The notes: generated by a model from the letters alone, not told the origin. A DNA stretch of 64,000 nt from Candidatus Zymogenaceae bacterium (GCA_016933535.1 JAFGAS010000086.1:248001-312000), one strand, 5' to 3'. Counted from the first letter of the stretch, positions 44,596 through 53,465 are shown. Translations and numbers: made by a program.

Positions 44596-45615
44596 ATGCA
44601 GATCACATGCCCTCAATGCGGCGCGTCCGGGAACCTGAGCGACAAGCTCATCCCGACGGGGGGGAGGGCCGTCAATTGTCCCCGGTGTAAAAGTCGCTTC
44701 TGGATCACCGGCACAGCCTCGGCCGCGCCCATTACACCTCCAACGACATCCCCTATCGAAAACCTACAACAACCCACCGCCGACCCGCCTCGGGAAAACC
44801 ACAAGACTATTACCGTTGATGAATACATCGCCCAACAATGTAGCGGTTGTGGTGCCCTCGTTAATGTCCCGAAGGAAAAGAGATCAACAAGATGTGAACA
44901 TTGCGGTGGAATCGTAGCGCTACCGCCACCTCTGTCTAAGCCCGACGCATCGAAGATCGAGAACTATATAAGCCTTGCTGAACTCGCGGAGGTATCCCAG
45001 AATTGGCCCGAAGCCTATAGATACTGGGCGCTGGTATTGGAGATAGACCTGAACAATGCATCCGCTTGGATCGGCAAGGGGAGAGCGGCGGGGATGGTGT
45101 CGTGCATCAACGAAAGTCGATTGTCTGAGATGACAGCCTGCCTACGGCGGGCGGTCGAACGCGCTGGGCACGATAAAAAGGAGGAGATAGTCCGGGACGC
45201 GGTGGCAGTCATCGGAACGGTAGCTACCGGTTTGGCGCGCCCTATTGGGGCGATGCAGTCAATTAGCCCATTGACGTTCTTTGCAGAACCGTTTGACCAC
45301 GAATTCTCTAAAGAGAAGAGACATAGGGTTTGTCTTGAAATCCTCGAAGCATTCAAGTTAGCCCATGAGCTGGCCCCTACGGATCAGGGGACTATCGACG
45401 CGGCAGTATTCCTTTGTCAAAAGGGTTTCGGTGGAGCCGAGGAGAAAATTGCAAAGGGTCGGGATGGGTATTTCTTATATTTTGCCATAGAGGGGAAAAA
45501 GCTAAACCCCACATATGCCCCCTTATTAACACAAGGGGGCGTATCGTGCGTTTTGCTCGTTCTGGTAGCGGCTATTTTTAGTTTCTTCGGAACGATCTTT
45601 TATTTCATATTGTAG
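44596..45615 (+). CDS. Zinc-ribbon, TPR-like, C-terminally membrane-anchored protein (cargo 2)
   Basis: 339 residues. The N-terminal MJ0042-type zinc ribbon has CPQC at residues 5-8 and CPRC about 23 residues later. A Pro/Thr linker leads to a second zinc ribbon (CSGC near 81 and CEHC near 98), a helical TPR-like region (about 120-300; NWPEAYRYWALVLEID) and one C-terminal hydrophobic helix (VLLVLVAAIFSFFGTIFYFIL). The ATG at 44596 matches the start of the paralogous gene at 45682; an upstream ATG at 44530 precedes the palindrome. The first 60 bases differ from that paralogue at only four positions. Function unknown. Confidence 0.65.
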   Translation: MQITCPQCGASGNLSDKLIPTGGRAVNCPRCKSRFWITGTASAAPITPPTTSPIENLQQPTADPPRENHKTITVDEYIAQQCSGCGALVNVPKEKRSTRCEHCGGIVALPPPLSKPDASKIENYISLAELAEVSQNWPEAYRYWALVLEIDLNNASAWIGKGRAAGMVSCINESRLSEMTACLRRAVERAGHDKKEEIVRDAVAVIGTVATGLARPIGAMQSISPLTFFAEPFDHEFSKEKRHRVCLEILEAFKLAHELAPTDQGTIDAAVFLCQKGFGGAEEKIAKGRDGYFLYFAIEGKKLNPTYAPLLTQGGVSCVLLVLVAAIFSFFGTIFYFIL

Positions 45616-45648
45616 CTTCCGAAATCACACCTTACTTAGGGTTAGCTT

Positions 45649-45664
45649 TTCCGATATCTCGGAA
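45649..45664. promoter_or_regulatory. Element palindrome, copy 4, upstream of zinc-ribbon gene 2
   Basis: TTCCGA-TATC-TCGGAA, extended to 9-bp arms (CTTTTCCGA/TCGGAAAAG). It ends 17 bases before the ATG at 45682, overlapping the probable ribosome-binding region. Confidence 0.5.
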
Positions 45665-45681
45665 AAGGGAGCGAAAAATAA

Positions 45682-46242
45682 ATGAAGATCACATGTCCAC
45701 AATGCGGCACGTCCGGGAACCTGAGCGACAAGCTCATCCCGGATGATGGCCGTACGGTTAAATGCCCGAAGTGTAAGCACGGCTTTATAGTCACCCCTGA
45801 ACGACAACCTATCCTTGAAAATGAAATACTTGACGCTACGTATCGCACAAATAAGAACTCTCTACCTATAAACGATCTATCCGAAAATGATAGATCGTTA
45901 AAATCTGTCGATCCAAAAACCGCTAAAACGGCAGGAATTATCGGATATATTTGTCTCGTATTATTTGCCCTTTTTGCGATTGGTATTTACGTCTCGAATC
46001 TAACGACGGACAACAACTACATAGATCGCCGAAATGCGCCGCTCACTAAAGAAGATAAAGACCGAATTTTCGTAGCCGCATTTGCAGCCATGACCGCCTA
46101 TTATGATGAAAGCAAGAATCTTACTGACGCTGAATTCGATCATAAGGTAACAGAGGCGACTATTAATGTTCTCAAAGATAAGAAAGGATATCTCTATAGT
46201 GAGGAACAGGTTTACAGCGTTGTGACGGAATATACGCAATAG
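45682..46242 (+). CDS. Zinc-ribbon single-pass membrane protein (cargo 3)
   Basis: 186 residues. The N-terminal MJ0042-type zinc ribbon (CPQC at 5-8, CPKC at about 31-34) is nearly identical in sequence to that of the gene at 44596. It is followed by a polar linker, one membrane helix (about 86-108, IIGYICLVLFALFAIGIYVS) and an extracytoplasmic helical tail. The two genes share their first 60 bases at 56 of 60 positions and then diverge, so this is a duplication with replaced C-terminal parts. No function is known. Confidence 0.65.
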   Translation: MKITCPQCGTSGNLSDKLIPDDGRTVKCPKCKHGFIVTPERQPILENEILDATYRTNKNSLPINDLSENDRSLKSVDPKTAKTAGIIGYICLVLFALFAIGIYVSNLTTDNNYIDRRNAPLTKEDKDRIFVAAFAAMTAYYDESKNLTDAEFDHKVTEATINVLKDKKGYLYSEEQVYSVVTEYTQ

Positions 46243-46274
46243 ATGGGCCTACTAACAAGAGGTGAGGCATAGCT

Positions 46275-46913
46275 ATGAAGGTTCGATATCTGCTTTTCAT
46301 TATTCTTGCCGGGATTCTTTTCATAACCCAAGAAACGGAAGCCCGCGACTGCACGATCGTCACCGTTAGCGGCTATTCCGCACAATGTCAGGAATGCGTT
46401 TGGGAAGGAGATTATCTGAAATTCACCCTTGACGGGGAACGGAAGCAGGTCAGAGAGGAAAACCTTGTCAAAATAGAATGGATTGGTGCCCCAACTGCTT
46501 ATGATGAGAAATTTACCGATGATATTTTAAACCATCCCCGTAGCGATATGATCGCCTGGATACAATATGTCGGAGGCAATCCGTACGATCCTATATCCCT
46601 TTCAACAATATTGACTAAATCAATTGAGACAATCAATAATCACTTAAGGGTCGCAACCGCAAGCATCAATGCTGGCTTGGGTGATCAGGCATTGACCAGA
46701 GATGAAATACATGCGTGCGGCACCGTTATCATTGCATCAGCCCTTTTAATAGACCTCGATCCGCTCAATAAGGGAATGTATTATGGCGCGATAGGATTGG
46801 CTTACATGACTATGTCAGAGCCGGTCTTGGCACGTAAATATCTCGAAACGTCCTGCTACCAATATGGAGACGAAAACGGATGTGGCTTACTAAAATCCCT
46901 GAATAAGAGATAA
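46275..46913 (+). CDS. Secreted Cys-containing protein of unknown function (cargo 4)
   Basis: 212 residues. A signal peptide (about 1-23, MKVRYLLFIILAGILF core) is followed by ARDCTIVTV, then QCQECVWEGDYLKF (CxxC) and a beta-rich segment. The C-terminal helical region contains VIIASALLID and a Sel1/TPR-like end (YYGAIGLAYMTMSEPVLARKYL). It starts 32 bases after the zinc-ribbon gene and follows a GAGGTGAGGC Shine-Dalgarno-like sequence. Its plan resembles the secreted protein at 43694. I recognise no family. Confidence 0.65.
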   Translation: MKVRYLLFIILAGILFITQETEARDCTIVTVSGYSAQCQECVWEGDYLKFTLDGERKQVREENLVKIEWIGAPTAYDEKFTDDILNHPRSDMIAWIQYVGGNPYDPISLSTILTKSIETINNHLRVATASINAGLGDQALTRDEIHACGTVIIASALLIDLDPLNKGMYYGAIGLAYMTMSEPVLARKYLETSCYQYGDENGCGLLKSLNKR

Positions 46914-47285
46914 CCATACCCAACTCCACCTTCGATACCTTCACCCACAACGGATATCGCCTAAATCTCATCCACTTCCGGCACGTCCCGATGAGGCTCA
47001 CCGAGACGAATATTTGTGAAAAAGCAGCCCCCGGATACCTACCATAACCGACAGAGGGGAAGTCCGGCTTTTACGTTTACCTGGACGAAAAATACGTGAA
47101 GGCCGAAAACGCTTGACTTTGGGTGTGGGTATGATAACGTATATTCGCTTGCGATATGGGATATCAAAAACGATAATTCCCCGAAAACTAAATTGCCGCC
47201 CAAACCGAAGAGACAAGGCACTCCAATGTCCTATGTCGCAAGCACTTCGGGGAGGGCGGTCTTTTGTCTGAAAGGAGGTGAGAAA
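46914..47285. other. Non-coding region with an integrase-like remnant and a diverged repeat
   Basis: About 370 bases. One frame from about 46917 reads TFTHNGYRLNLIHFRH, close to the integrase N-terminus VEHEGYRLKLILHYGK, and stops at 47043-47045; it may be a leftover of another integrase copy. The segment 47001-47052 is a diverged copy of 44455-44501 (shared core CGGATACCTA-ATAACCGAC). Confidence 0.4.
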
Positions 47286-48446
47286 ATGTTTAAGACAATC
47301 GAAAAAGTAGAACATGAAGGATACCGCCTCAAATTGATTCTCCACTATGGGAAGTACTACCTTGAAGGCGAAAACCTGAATGTCAAAGGGAGGCGGGTCA
47401 GAAAGCGATGGTCGCTCCATACGGACGACCTCGGCAAAGCGAAGGACGGCTTTTACCGGGAGAAGCTTGATCTCCAAAAGACCGGACAGATGAGCGTGAT
47501 CTTTGAATCCGGGATTGAAAGCCTGATTAAGAGCTTCCTTGACTGGTCAAAGACAAACTCCAAGTCCCCCCGGACGTTTGAATCGCATACCCTGTCCATG
47601 AGATACCTTTCGGAGTTCATCAAGGTAAAGAAGATCGAGAAGCTTTCCCCGCAGGTCTATGAGGCGTTTAAGAAGCATCTCCTTGACAGGGGCAACTCCC
47701 CCCGGACAGTGGACATCCGGCTCACGGCGATATCGGCCCTCATCCGGGTAAATGAAGACCTCGAAATCATCCCGAAAGGCGTGATCCCCAAACCCAAACT
47801 GATCCGGGAGAAGCGGGCAACGCTTCCGCAGTTCTGGGCGGACGCAGAGGTGCAGGCCGTCTTACGGGAGGCTAAGAAGTCCTACCTATCCGACATGATC
47901 CTTTTCGGCCTCAATACGGGTTTGAGACGGATCGAGCTGGTCTATTTGCGGTGGGACGACATAACCTTTCAGGGCGGGTTCTTTAACGTTCAGGGGTACG
48001 ACCTCGAATACGGCGGGGAGCGGTTCCGATTCGAGCCGAAGGATCACGAGACCCGGAGGATCAAGCTCAATCAGCAGGCCCTTGAAATCCTCATGCGGCT
48101 CCGGGATCGGGAGGCGGTCTCACCGTGGGTCTTTGCCAACCGATACGGGAAGCCGAGGGAATTTCGCTCCCTCAATCAAAACCTTGCCGTCGTGACAAAG
48201 CGGGCCGGGGTACGGGAGAAAGGCGGGTGGCACGCGATCCGGCGCACCTTTGCGGTTCACCTCCTTATGCGGGGGGCCGACCTTGAAAGCCTCCGGCAAT
48301 TACTCGGTCATTCGGAGATCAGCACGACACAGGCGTATCTGAACGTAACTAACCGGCACCTTGACGACACCGTTGATCTTATCGGCTTTCAGGAAGACGA
48401 TGGCAGGGGTAAGGTTCTCTCCATGAGAAAAAGTGCACATGACTAA
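47286..48446 (+). CDS. Tyrosine recombinase (phage-type integrase)
   Basis: 386 residues. An N-terminal arm-binding domain (EGYRLKLILHYGKYYLEG, about 10-27) is followed by a SAM-like core-binding domain (about 75-160). The catalytic domain has the full active-site set: Arg in NTGLRRIEL, the HAIRR His/Arg pair, LGHSEIS and the nucleophile Tyr in TQAYLNV. The ATG at 47286 has a textbook AAAGGAGGTGAGAAA before it; a longer frame from 47193 precedes that sequence. It is directed towards the tRNA-Pro junction 90 bases away and should catalyse integration and excision at the 46-bp core. Confidence 0.92.
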   Translation: MFKTIEKVEHEGYRLKLILHYGKYYLEGENLNVKGRRVRKRWSLHTDDLGKAKDGFYREKLDLQKTGQMSVIFESGIESLIKSFLDWSKTNSKSPRTFESHTLSMRYLSEFIKVKKIEKLSPQVYEAFKKHLLDRGNSPRTVDIRLTAISALIRVNEDLEIIPKGVIPKPKLIREKRATLPQFWADAEVQAVLREAKKSYLSDMILFGLNTGLRRIELVYLRWDDITFQGGFFNVQGYDLEYGGERFRFEPKDHETRRIKLNQQALEILMRLRDREAVSPWVFANRYGKPREFRSLNQNLAVVTKRAGVREKGGWHAIRRTFAVHLLMRGADLESLRQLLGHSEISTTQAYLNVTNRHLDDTVDLIGFQEDDGRGKVLSMRKSAHD

Positions 48447-48472
48447 CGGGTCTTATTTTTTTGCGTCTGGTT

Positions 48473-48492
48473 TGGTTCAATAGCTGGTTCAA
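48473..48492 (+). repeat. TGGTTCAA arm-type repeats, right end (two copies)
   Basis: Copies at 48473-48480 and 48485-48492, 12 bases apart and both on the plus strand, just inside the right core repeat. They match the three copies at the left end. Confidence 0.55.
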
Positions 48493-48537
48493 GTCATAAA
48501 AACAGGGGTCACGGAAACCCATAACCCCTTGATATCA

Positions 48538-48583
48538 TTGGTCGGGACGAGAGGATTTGAACCTCCGACCCCATGACCCCCAG
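48538..48583 (-). repeat. Right attachment site within tRNA-Pro
   Basis: 46 bases identical to 41121-41166. The element supplied this 3' portion, so the tRNA gene stays intact after integration. Confidence 0.85.
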
Positions 48584-48616
48584 TCATGTGCGCTAACCAG
48601 ACTGCGCTACGTCCCG
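48539..48616 (-). tRNA. tRNA-Pro(GGG)
   Basis: Complete cloverleaf with acceptor CGGGACG/CGTCCCG and an encoded ACCA end. The anticodon stem CATGA/TCATG has loop CTGGGGG, giving anticodon GGG (reads CCC). The T-loop reads GGTTCAAATCC. It is the integration target of the neighbouring element. Confidence 0.95.
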
Positions 48617-48795
48617 ATAATTTCTCTGTTATCGTCACCCCTGTGCCGGGCGACCTTTTTCATTCCTTCTTTCCTTTCCCTGACGCCCTTACCGTCCCCT
48701 TATCAGGCCACTTCCCGCCGATCTCCCCGTTTCTTCCGTTTCCCTATACGCCAACGAATTATGATAGTAAAAAAAAGAAAAAAGTGCAAGATAAA

Positions 48796-49071
48796 TTATT
48801 CGTTGAGGGCCCGTTTCAGAACATGGCTGGGTTTAAAGGTTACCACCCGCCGCGCATCGATCTCCAACTCGTCACCTGTCTGAGGGTTTCTCCCCTTCCG
48901 CGGCTCCTTCTGTCTAACCACAAAATTGCCGAATCCGGATATCTTCACCTTCTCTCCGCCTTCAAGCGTTTCTTTTATGATTTCGAATAATTCATCGATG
49001 ATGACGGCGGACTCCTTCTTTGACAGGCCGAGATTCTTATAAATAGAATTTATTAAATCGGTCTTCGTCAT
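48796..49071 (-). CDS. ihfA: Integration host factor alpha subunit (HU/IHF family)
   Basis: 91-residue DNA-bending protein. It starts TKTDLINSIYKNLGLSKKES and carries the family core GGEKVKISGFGNFVVRQK (about 39-56) and the DNA-intercalating arm RKGRNPQTGDELEIDARRVVTFKPS. Placement directly after pheT is the classical ihfA position. It also lies beside the integrated element, and IHF often assists tyrosine integrases; a role here is only possible. Confidence 0.93.
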   Translation of the reverse strand: MTKTDLINSIYKNLGLSKKESAVIIDELFEIIKETLEGGEKVKISGFGNFVVRQKEPRKGRNPQTGDELEIDARRVVTFKPSHVLKRALNE

Positions 49072-49088
49072 AACGCCCCCCCAAAAAG

Positions 49089-51491
49089 TTATCTGATCTG
49101 TATATCGAGTCTCTTTTTTAGAGCATCTATCACCCTCCCATGAACCATGTTTACCTCGTCATCGGTAAGCGTTCTATCTTCCGATTGGTATCGCACCGTC
49201 AGGGCGAGGCTCTTCTTATTTTCCTGAATCTGTTTACCCTGGTACATATCGAAAACAGTAACGTCTTTTATTATGGTATCGCCCGCAACGGAAATCGTCT
49301 CAACGATCTCCCGGGATTTTACGTTTCCGCCGACGACCATCGATATATCCCGCAGGACCGACGGAAAGCGGGAGAGCGCCCGGAACGCAATCTCCCGCGT
49401 GGCGCAATCCAGCAGTCTCGACAGGTTCACCTCGAGGATATACGCGTCCCGACCGAGATCGAAGTTTTTCATTATCCCCTGGTCTACCTTGCCGATACAT
49501 CCGATGGGTGTCGACCCGCTCACGATAGCGCACGATTGCTCGCCATCGAGATACGGATACTCCCCGTTATCCGTATATTCTATTTCCAGGAGGCCCATCT
49601 TGTCAACTATCGTCTCCCAGATTCCCTTGATGTCGAAGAAATCGACGTCCGCCGGCGGTGCTCCCCATTGTTTTGGATACCGCTTTCCGGATATCAGGGC
49701 GCACAGGTGCTCCTTTTCCTCGGGAAGACCCTTTTCCCTCGGCCTGAAAACCCGTGCGATCTCAAAGATCCTTACGTCGTAATTCAGATAGTTTATATTC
49801 GTGACGCATGTCTTAATTATTGACGGAACCAGGCTCGTGCGCATAACCGCCATATCTTCATTCATCGGATTCTTAAGAAGGATCACGTTCCTCTGCGGGT
49901 CCGTTTCGGCGATTCCGAGTTTTTCAAACGAGTCGCTTGCGACAAAGCTGTAGGTAATCACCTCGTTAAAACCCGCCGAAAGCATAACGTCCGAAACCCG
50001 CTCGCTCAGCGCACGGATTGGAGATTTATCGGCATATTCCATGCCTATCTCGGGCAGCGTCTCCGGAATTTTGTCAAATCCCTTGAGACGGGCAACTTCC
50101 TCGATAAGATCGATCTCTCGTTCGAGATCCATCCGATACGGCGGCGGCAGTACCGTTACAGAGTCCCCCGTCCCATCCTGAACCTCGATCTGTAGTCTCC
50201 GGAGGAATTGGCTTATCTCCTGTGCGGTAACGTCAAAGCCCATTATTTTTTTTGTACGGGACGTTCGAATAGTCAGCGGTCTGCTCCGGGGTATTTCCCC
50301 CAGTATATCGATCATTCCCCTGGCTACTACTCCGCCCGCCAGGTCGTGCATCAATTCGGCCGTGCGGTTTGCCGCATCCACCAGGCCCACCGGATCGACT
50401 CCACGCTCCATGCGGAACGCCGCCTCGCTGGGTAGCCCCAGTTTCTTGGCGGTTCGCCTGATTGAAGGCGGATGGAAATACGCGGCCTCCACGAGAACGT
50501 CCGTGGTGTCATCCTGGATTTCCGAGTTTGCACCACCCATGACCCCGCCGATGGCGACCGGCTTTTCCCCATCACAGATCATCAGGATGTCCTCATCGAG
50601 CGTACGCTCAACGGCATCCAGCGTATAGAAGGTCTGGCCCTTGGCCGCCCGCTTTACCACGATTTTGTTTCCCGAAAGGAGGTGGTAGTCAAAGGCGTGC
50701 ATGGGCTGCCCGTATTCGAGCATGACATAGTTGGTAATATCCACGACGTTGCTGATATCTCGTAGATCAAGTCGCTTCAGGCGAAGCCGCATCCAGAAAG
50801 GGGACTTACCTATCTTGAGGTCCTGCACGACGCGGGCGGTATAGCGCGGACAGAGGTCCTTATCGATGACCTGTACCGAGGCAAGGGTATTGATATCCGG
50901 TCCTTCCTCGATAATCTTGATTTCCCTTTTTTTGAGCGGGACGTTTGTGAGCGCCGATATCTCCCGGGCAAGACCGAGGATGCTTAGACAGTCGCCTCGA
51001 TTGGGCGTTACGCCGATGTCCAGGAGCCAGTCCACCAGGTCCATGGCCTCGGTTATGGGTCTTCCGGCCCGCGCGGTTCCGGGAAGCTCCATAACCCCCG
51101 TGTGATCGGCCGTCAGGGCGATCTCGTCCTCGGCCAGCAACACACCCGTCGATTCGACACCTTCAAAAACGCGTTTTGAGACCTCGATGCCGCCCGGGAG
51201 GCGGACTCCGGGGAGCGCCAGCGGTGCCCGTAATCCAACACGAATATTGGGGGCCGATGACACGATCGTAACCGACGATTGGCCCGCGTCAACTTTCGAG
51301 ACGGTGAGTCCCTCCATTGTGGGATGAGGGGTCACTTCGATTATTTCACCGACGAGGATTTTTTCCAGTCCCTCGCCGAGTTTTTCTACCGCCTCGACCT
51401 CAAATCCGGACATGGTCATGAGATCGGCGAGCTTGTGAACCTCGAGATCGATATCAACAAAATCCGACAGCCACTGTATGGTCGCTTTCAT
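49089..51491 (-). CDS. pheT: Phenylalanyl-tRNA synthetase beta subunit
   Basis: 800-residue beta subunit of the alpha2-beta2 class IIc synthetase. The N-terminal tRNA-binding OB domain is at about 38-150 (VGEIIEVTPHPTMEGL), the B3/B4 editing domain at about 210-380, B5 at about 400-470, the catalytic-like core at 475-680 and the ferredoxin-fold anticodon-binding domain at the C-terminus (RFPSVLRDISMVV). Full length. A 167-bp gap without a gene separates it from pheS; 17 bases separate it from ihfA. Confidence 0.96.
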   Translation of the reverse strand: MKATIQWLSDFVDIDLEVHKLADLMTMSGFEVEAVEKLGEGLEKILVGEIIEVTPHPTMEGLTVSKVDAGQSSVTIVSSAPNIRVGLRAPLALPGVRLPGGIEVSKRVFEGVESTGVLLAEDEIALTADHTGVMELPGTARAGRPITEAMDLVDWLLDIGVTPNRGDCLSILGLAREISALTNVPLKKREIKIIEEGPDINTLASVQVIDKDLCPRYTARVVQDLKIGKSPFWMRLRLKRLDLRDISNVVDITNYVMLEYGQPMHAFDYHLLSGNKIVVKRAAKGQTFYTLDAVERTLDEDILMICDGEKPVAIGGVMGGANSEIQDDTTDVLVEAAYFHPPSIRRTAKKLGLPSEAAFRMERGVDPVGLVDAANRTAELMHDLAGGVVARGMIDILGEIPRSRPLTIRTSRTKKIMGFDVTAQEISQFLRRLQIEVQDGTGDSVTVLPPPYRMDLEREIDLIEEVARLKGFDKIPETLPEIGMEYADKSPIRALSERVSDVMLSAGFNEVITYSFVASDSFEKLGIAETDPQRNVILLKNPMNEDMAVMRTSLVPSIIKTCVTNINYLNYDVRIFEIARVFRPREKGLPEEKEHLCALISGKRYPKQWGAPPADVDFFDIKGIWETIVDKMGLLEIEYTDNGEYPYLDGEQSCAIVSGSTPIGCIGKVDQGIMKNFDLGRDAYILEVNLSRLLDCATREIAFRALSRFPSVLRDISMVVGGNVKSREIVETISVAGDTIIKDVTVFDMYQGKQIQENKKSLALTVRYQSEDRTLTDDEVNMVHGRVIDALKKRLDIQIR

Positions 51492-51658
51492 AGCTCTTTA
51501 TTTTTACCATCATTAGATCACGATACGGCCAAAGGCCACGTGCCCGATTTATTACCCATTGACATGGACTAACGGGAGAATCCGGTAACGGAAAAGACAC
51601 GGTACGCGCGTTTTCGGCCCATCCCCGTGCCCCGAGCATCACTTGTCCGCCCGGTCGG

Positions 51659-52669
51659 TTAGAACTGATTGAGGAATCTCAGGTCGTTTTCAAAGAATAG
51701 CCTGATATCGTCGATTCCGTATTTAAGCATGGCTATGCGCTCTATCCCCATCCCGAAGGCAAATCCGGTATACTCCTCCGGATCGTAGCCGACCATCGAA
51801 AAGACCGCCGGGTCTACCATCCCCGATCCGAGTATTTCAAGCCACCCGGTATGGGAACAGACGCGGCATCCGGTCCCTTTACAGATGACGCACATGATAT
51901 CGACTTCTGCCGACGGTTCCGTAAAGGGAAAGAAACTCGGGCGAAAGCGCAGGCCAATTTCGCTGCCGAACATCGCGTGGACAAATACGGAGAGCACTCC
52001 CTTGAGGTCGGCCATGCTGATGTCGGTACCGACCATCAGCCCTTCCACCTGATGGAACATCGGCGAATGGGTAACGTCATAATCGGGTCGATATGCCTTG
52101 CCGGGGGCGATGACCTTGATGGGAGGACGCCTGCTCTCCATTGTCCTGACTTGCACCGGCGATGTGTGGGTCCGCAGCAGCATCTCATCGTCAATATAGA
52201 ACGTGTCCTGCATATCCCGGGCGGGATGATGCCGGGGCATATTGAGGGCTTCGAAGTTATAATAGTCAAGCTCAACCTCGGGGCCCTCGGCAAGATCAAA
52301 TCCCATACCGAGGAATATGTCGACGATCTGTCGGTATATCCGGGTTACAGGATGTACCTTACCTGCATACCCCCTTCTGCCCGGAAGGGTATAATCGATT
52401 GGATTCGGCTTTTGACCCGATGCGCGGTTACTGAGCCCCGCGAGATAATCGTCAAATGCCTTTTCGAGTCTATTCTTCAGCTCGTTGGCATGTTTGCCGA
52501 TTTTCGGCCGTTCTTCGGCCGACAGCGATCCCATATCACGAAGAATCGCCGTGAGTTTTCCCTTTCTGCCGAGGTACTGAACCCTGAGCGATTCGATAGA
52601 CTGGAGATCCGTGGCATCCTTGATCTGTGAGAGAGCGGATGCCTCAAGGGCTTTTAATCTATCCAGCAT
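51659..52669 (-). CDS. pheS: Phenylalanyl-tRNA synthetase alpha subunit
   Basis: 336-residue catalytic alpha subunit. An N-terminal coiled coil (1-85) precedes class II motif 1 ([19 protein letters not shown]), motif 2 ([18 protein letters not shown]) and motif 3 ([17 protein letters not shown]). The Cys-rich insertion [17 protein letters not shown] is shared with many bacterial PheS. The start overlaps the rplT stop by 11 bases, which ties synthetase expression to L20. Confidence 0.96.
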   Translation of the reverse strand: MLDRLKALEASALSQIKDATDLQSIESLRVQYLGRKGKLTAILRDMGSLSAEERPKIGKHANELKNRLEKAFDDYLAGLSNRASGQKPNPIDYTLPGRRGYAGKVHPVTRIYRQIVDIFLGMGFDLAEGPEVELDYYNFEALNMPRHHPARDMQDTFYIDDEMLLRTHTSPVQVRTMESRRPPIKVIAPGKAYRPDYDVTHSPMFHQVEGLMVGTDISMADLKGVLSVFVHAMFGSEIGLRFRPSFFPFTEPSAEVDIMCVICKGTGCRVCSHTGWLEILGSGMVDPAVFSMVGYDPEEYTGFAFGMGIERIAMLKYGIDDIRLFFENDLRFLNQF

Positions 52670-53027
52670 GTGCCGTCAGCCCTTCTTTGGCGCGCTCGAC
52701 GATCTTTGAAAAAGCGTCATGATCACGTACAGCCAGATCCGCAAGCATCTTCCGATCAATCTCTATCTCCACCTTACGGAGACCTTCCATAAACCGGCTG
52801 TAAGACAGGCCGTTTTCTCTCACCGCGGCGTTAATCCTGACGATCCAGAGCCGCCGCATGTCGCGTTTTTTTGTCCGACGATCCCGGTAGGCATACATGA
52901 GGGCGCGTTCAACCGTCTCACTTGCCGCCCGAAAACCGCGAGATCGTCCTCCCACGTAACCCTTTGCTAATTTGAGGATCTTCTTGCGCCTTTTTCTGGC
53001 CTTCGTTCCTCTCACTACCCTAGACAT
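52659..53027 (-). CDS. rplT: 50S ribosomal protein L20
   Basis: 122-residue L20 starting [20 protein letters not shown], with [27 protein letters not shown] and RMLADLA-like ([10 protein letters not shown]) motifs. It is an early 50S assembly protein and, in several bacteria, represses its own operon. It lies 72 bases after rpmI. Confidence 0.97.
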   Translation of the reverse strand: MSRVVRGTKARKRRKKILKLAKGYVGGRSRGFRAASETVERALMYAYRDRRTKKRDMRRLWIVRINAAVRENGLSYSRFMEGLRKVEIEIDRKMLADLAVRDHDAFSKIVERAKEGLTAHAG

Positions 53028-53099
53028 TTATACGATCCTCCGTGGATACAGAATATATAGAAATAATAGGCCCCGAAGATAGGGTCGCCGCCCGTAACC

Positions 53100-53303
53100 T
53101 CAGATACCCAGGTTCGGCAGCAGCCTTCTTATCTCGCGCATATTTGCACTCTCGATCAAAGCCGAGGTCCTGAGATTACGTTTACGTTTAGTCGTTTTCT
53201 TTGTCAGAATATGACTTGAAAACGCCTTATTACGCTTCACCTTTCCCGTGCCGGTTTTCCTGAATCGTTTCGCCGCCGCCCTGTTCGTCTTTATCTTAGG
53301 CAT
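53100..53303 (-). CDS. rpmI: 50S ribosomal protein L35
   Basis: 67-residue basic protein with [20 protein letters not shown] at the start and [13 protein letters not shown] in the middle, as in L35. It is the usual middle gene of infC-rpmI-rplT. A 162-bp gap without a gene precedes it. Confidence 0.96.
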   Translation of the reverse strand: MPKIKTNRAAAKRFRKTGTGKVKRNKAFSSHILTKKTTKRKRNLRTSALIESANMREIRRLLPNLGI

Positions 53304-53465
53304 TTTTCAATCCCCTTTATCATTTCATTTTTTTTATCGCTCGATGTCGCCCTTTGCGTTCCATCAATCGACCGCCCGCGTACCACGGCCTGCCGTGATT
53401 TTTACGGTACCGCATGGACCGACAATTCCGTTCTCTTCATTCATCGCCGTTAGGTGCCGTTCTAC

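Larger units (their letters stand above)
41121..48583. mobile_element. 7.4-kb integrative element in tRNA-Pro(GGG)
   Basis: A 46-bp direct repeat, identical at 41121-41166 and 48538-48583, corresponds to the 3' part of tRNA-Pro. The copy at the right is part of the intact tRNA gene; the left copy is the displaced 3' end. With two mismatches the repeat extends 16 bases further out (TAACCCCTTGATAT at both ends). A tyrosine integrase gene lies next to the intact tRNA. Between are a rep-like gene, a small protein and four cargo genes, several AT-rich. No capsid, tail, conjugation or toxin gene is recognised, so it is a small integrative or satellite-like element. Confidence 0.85.
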
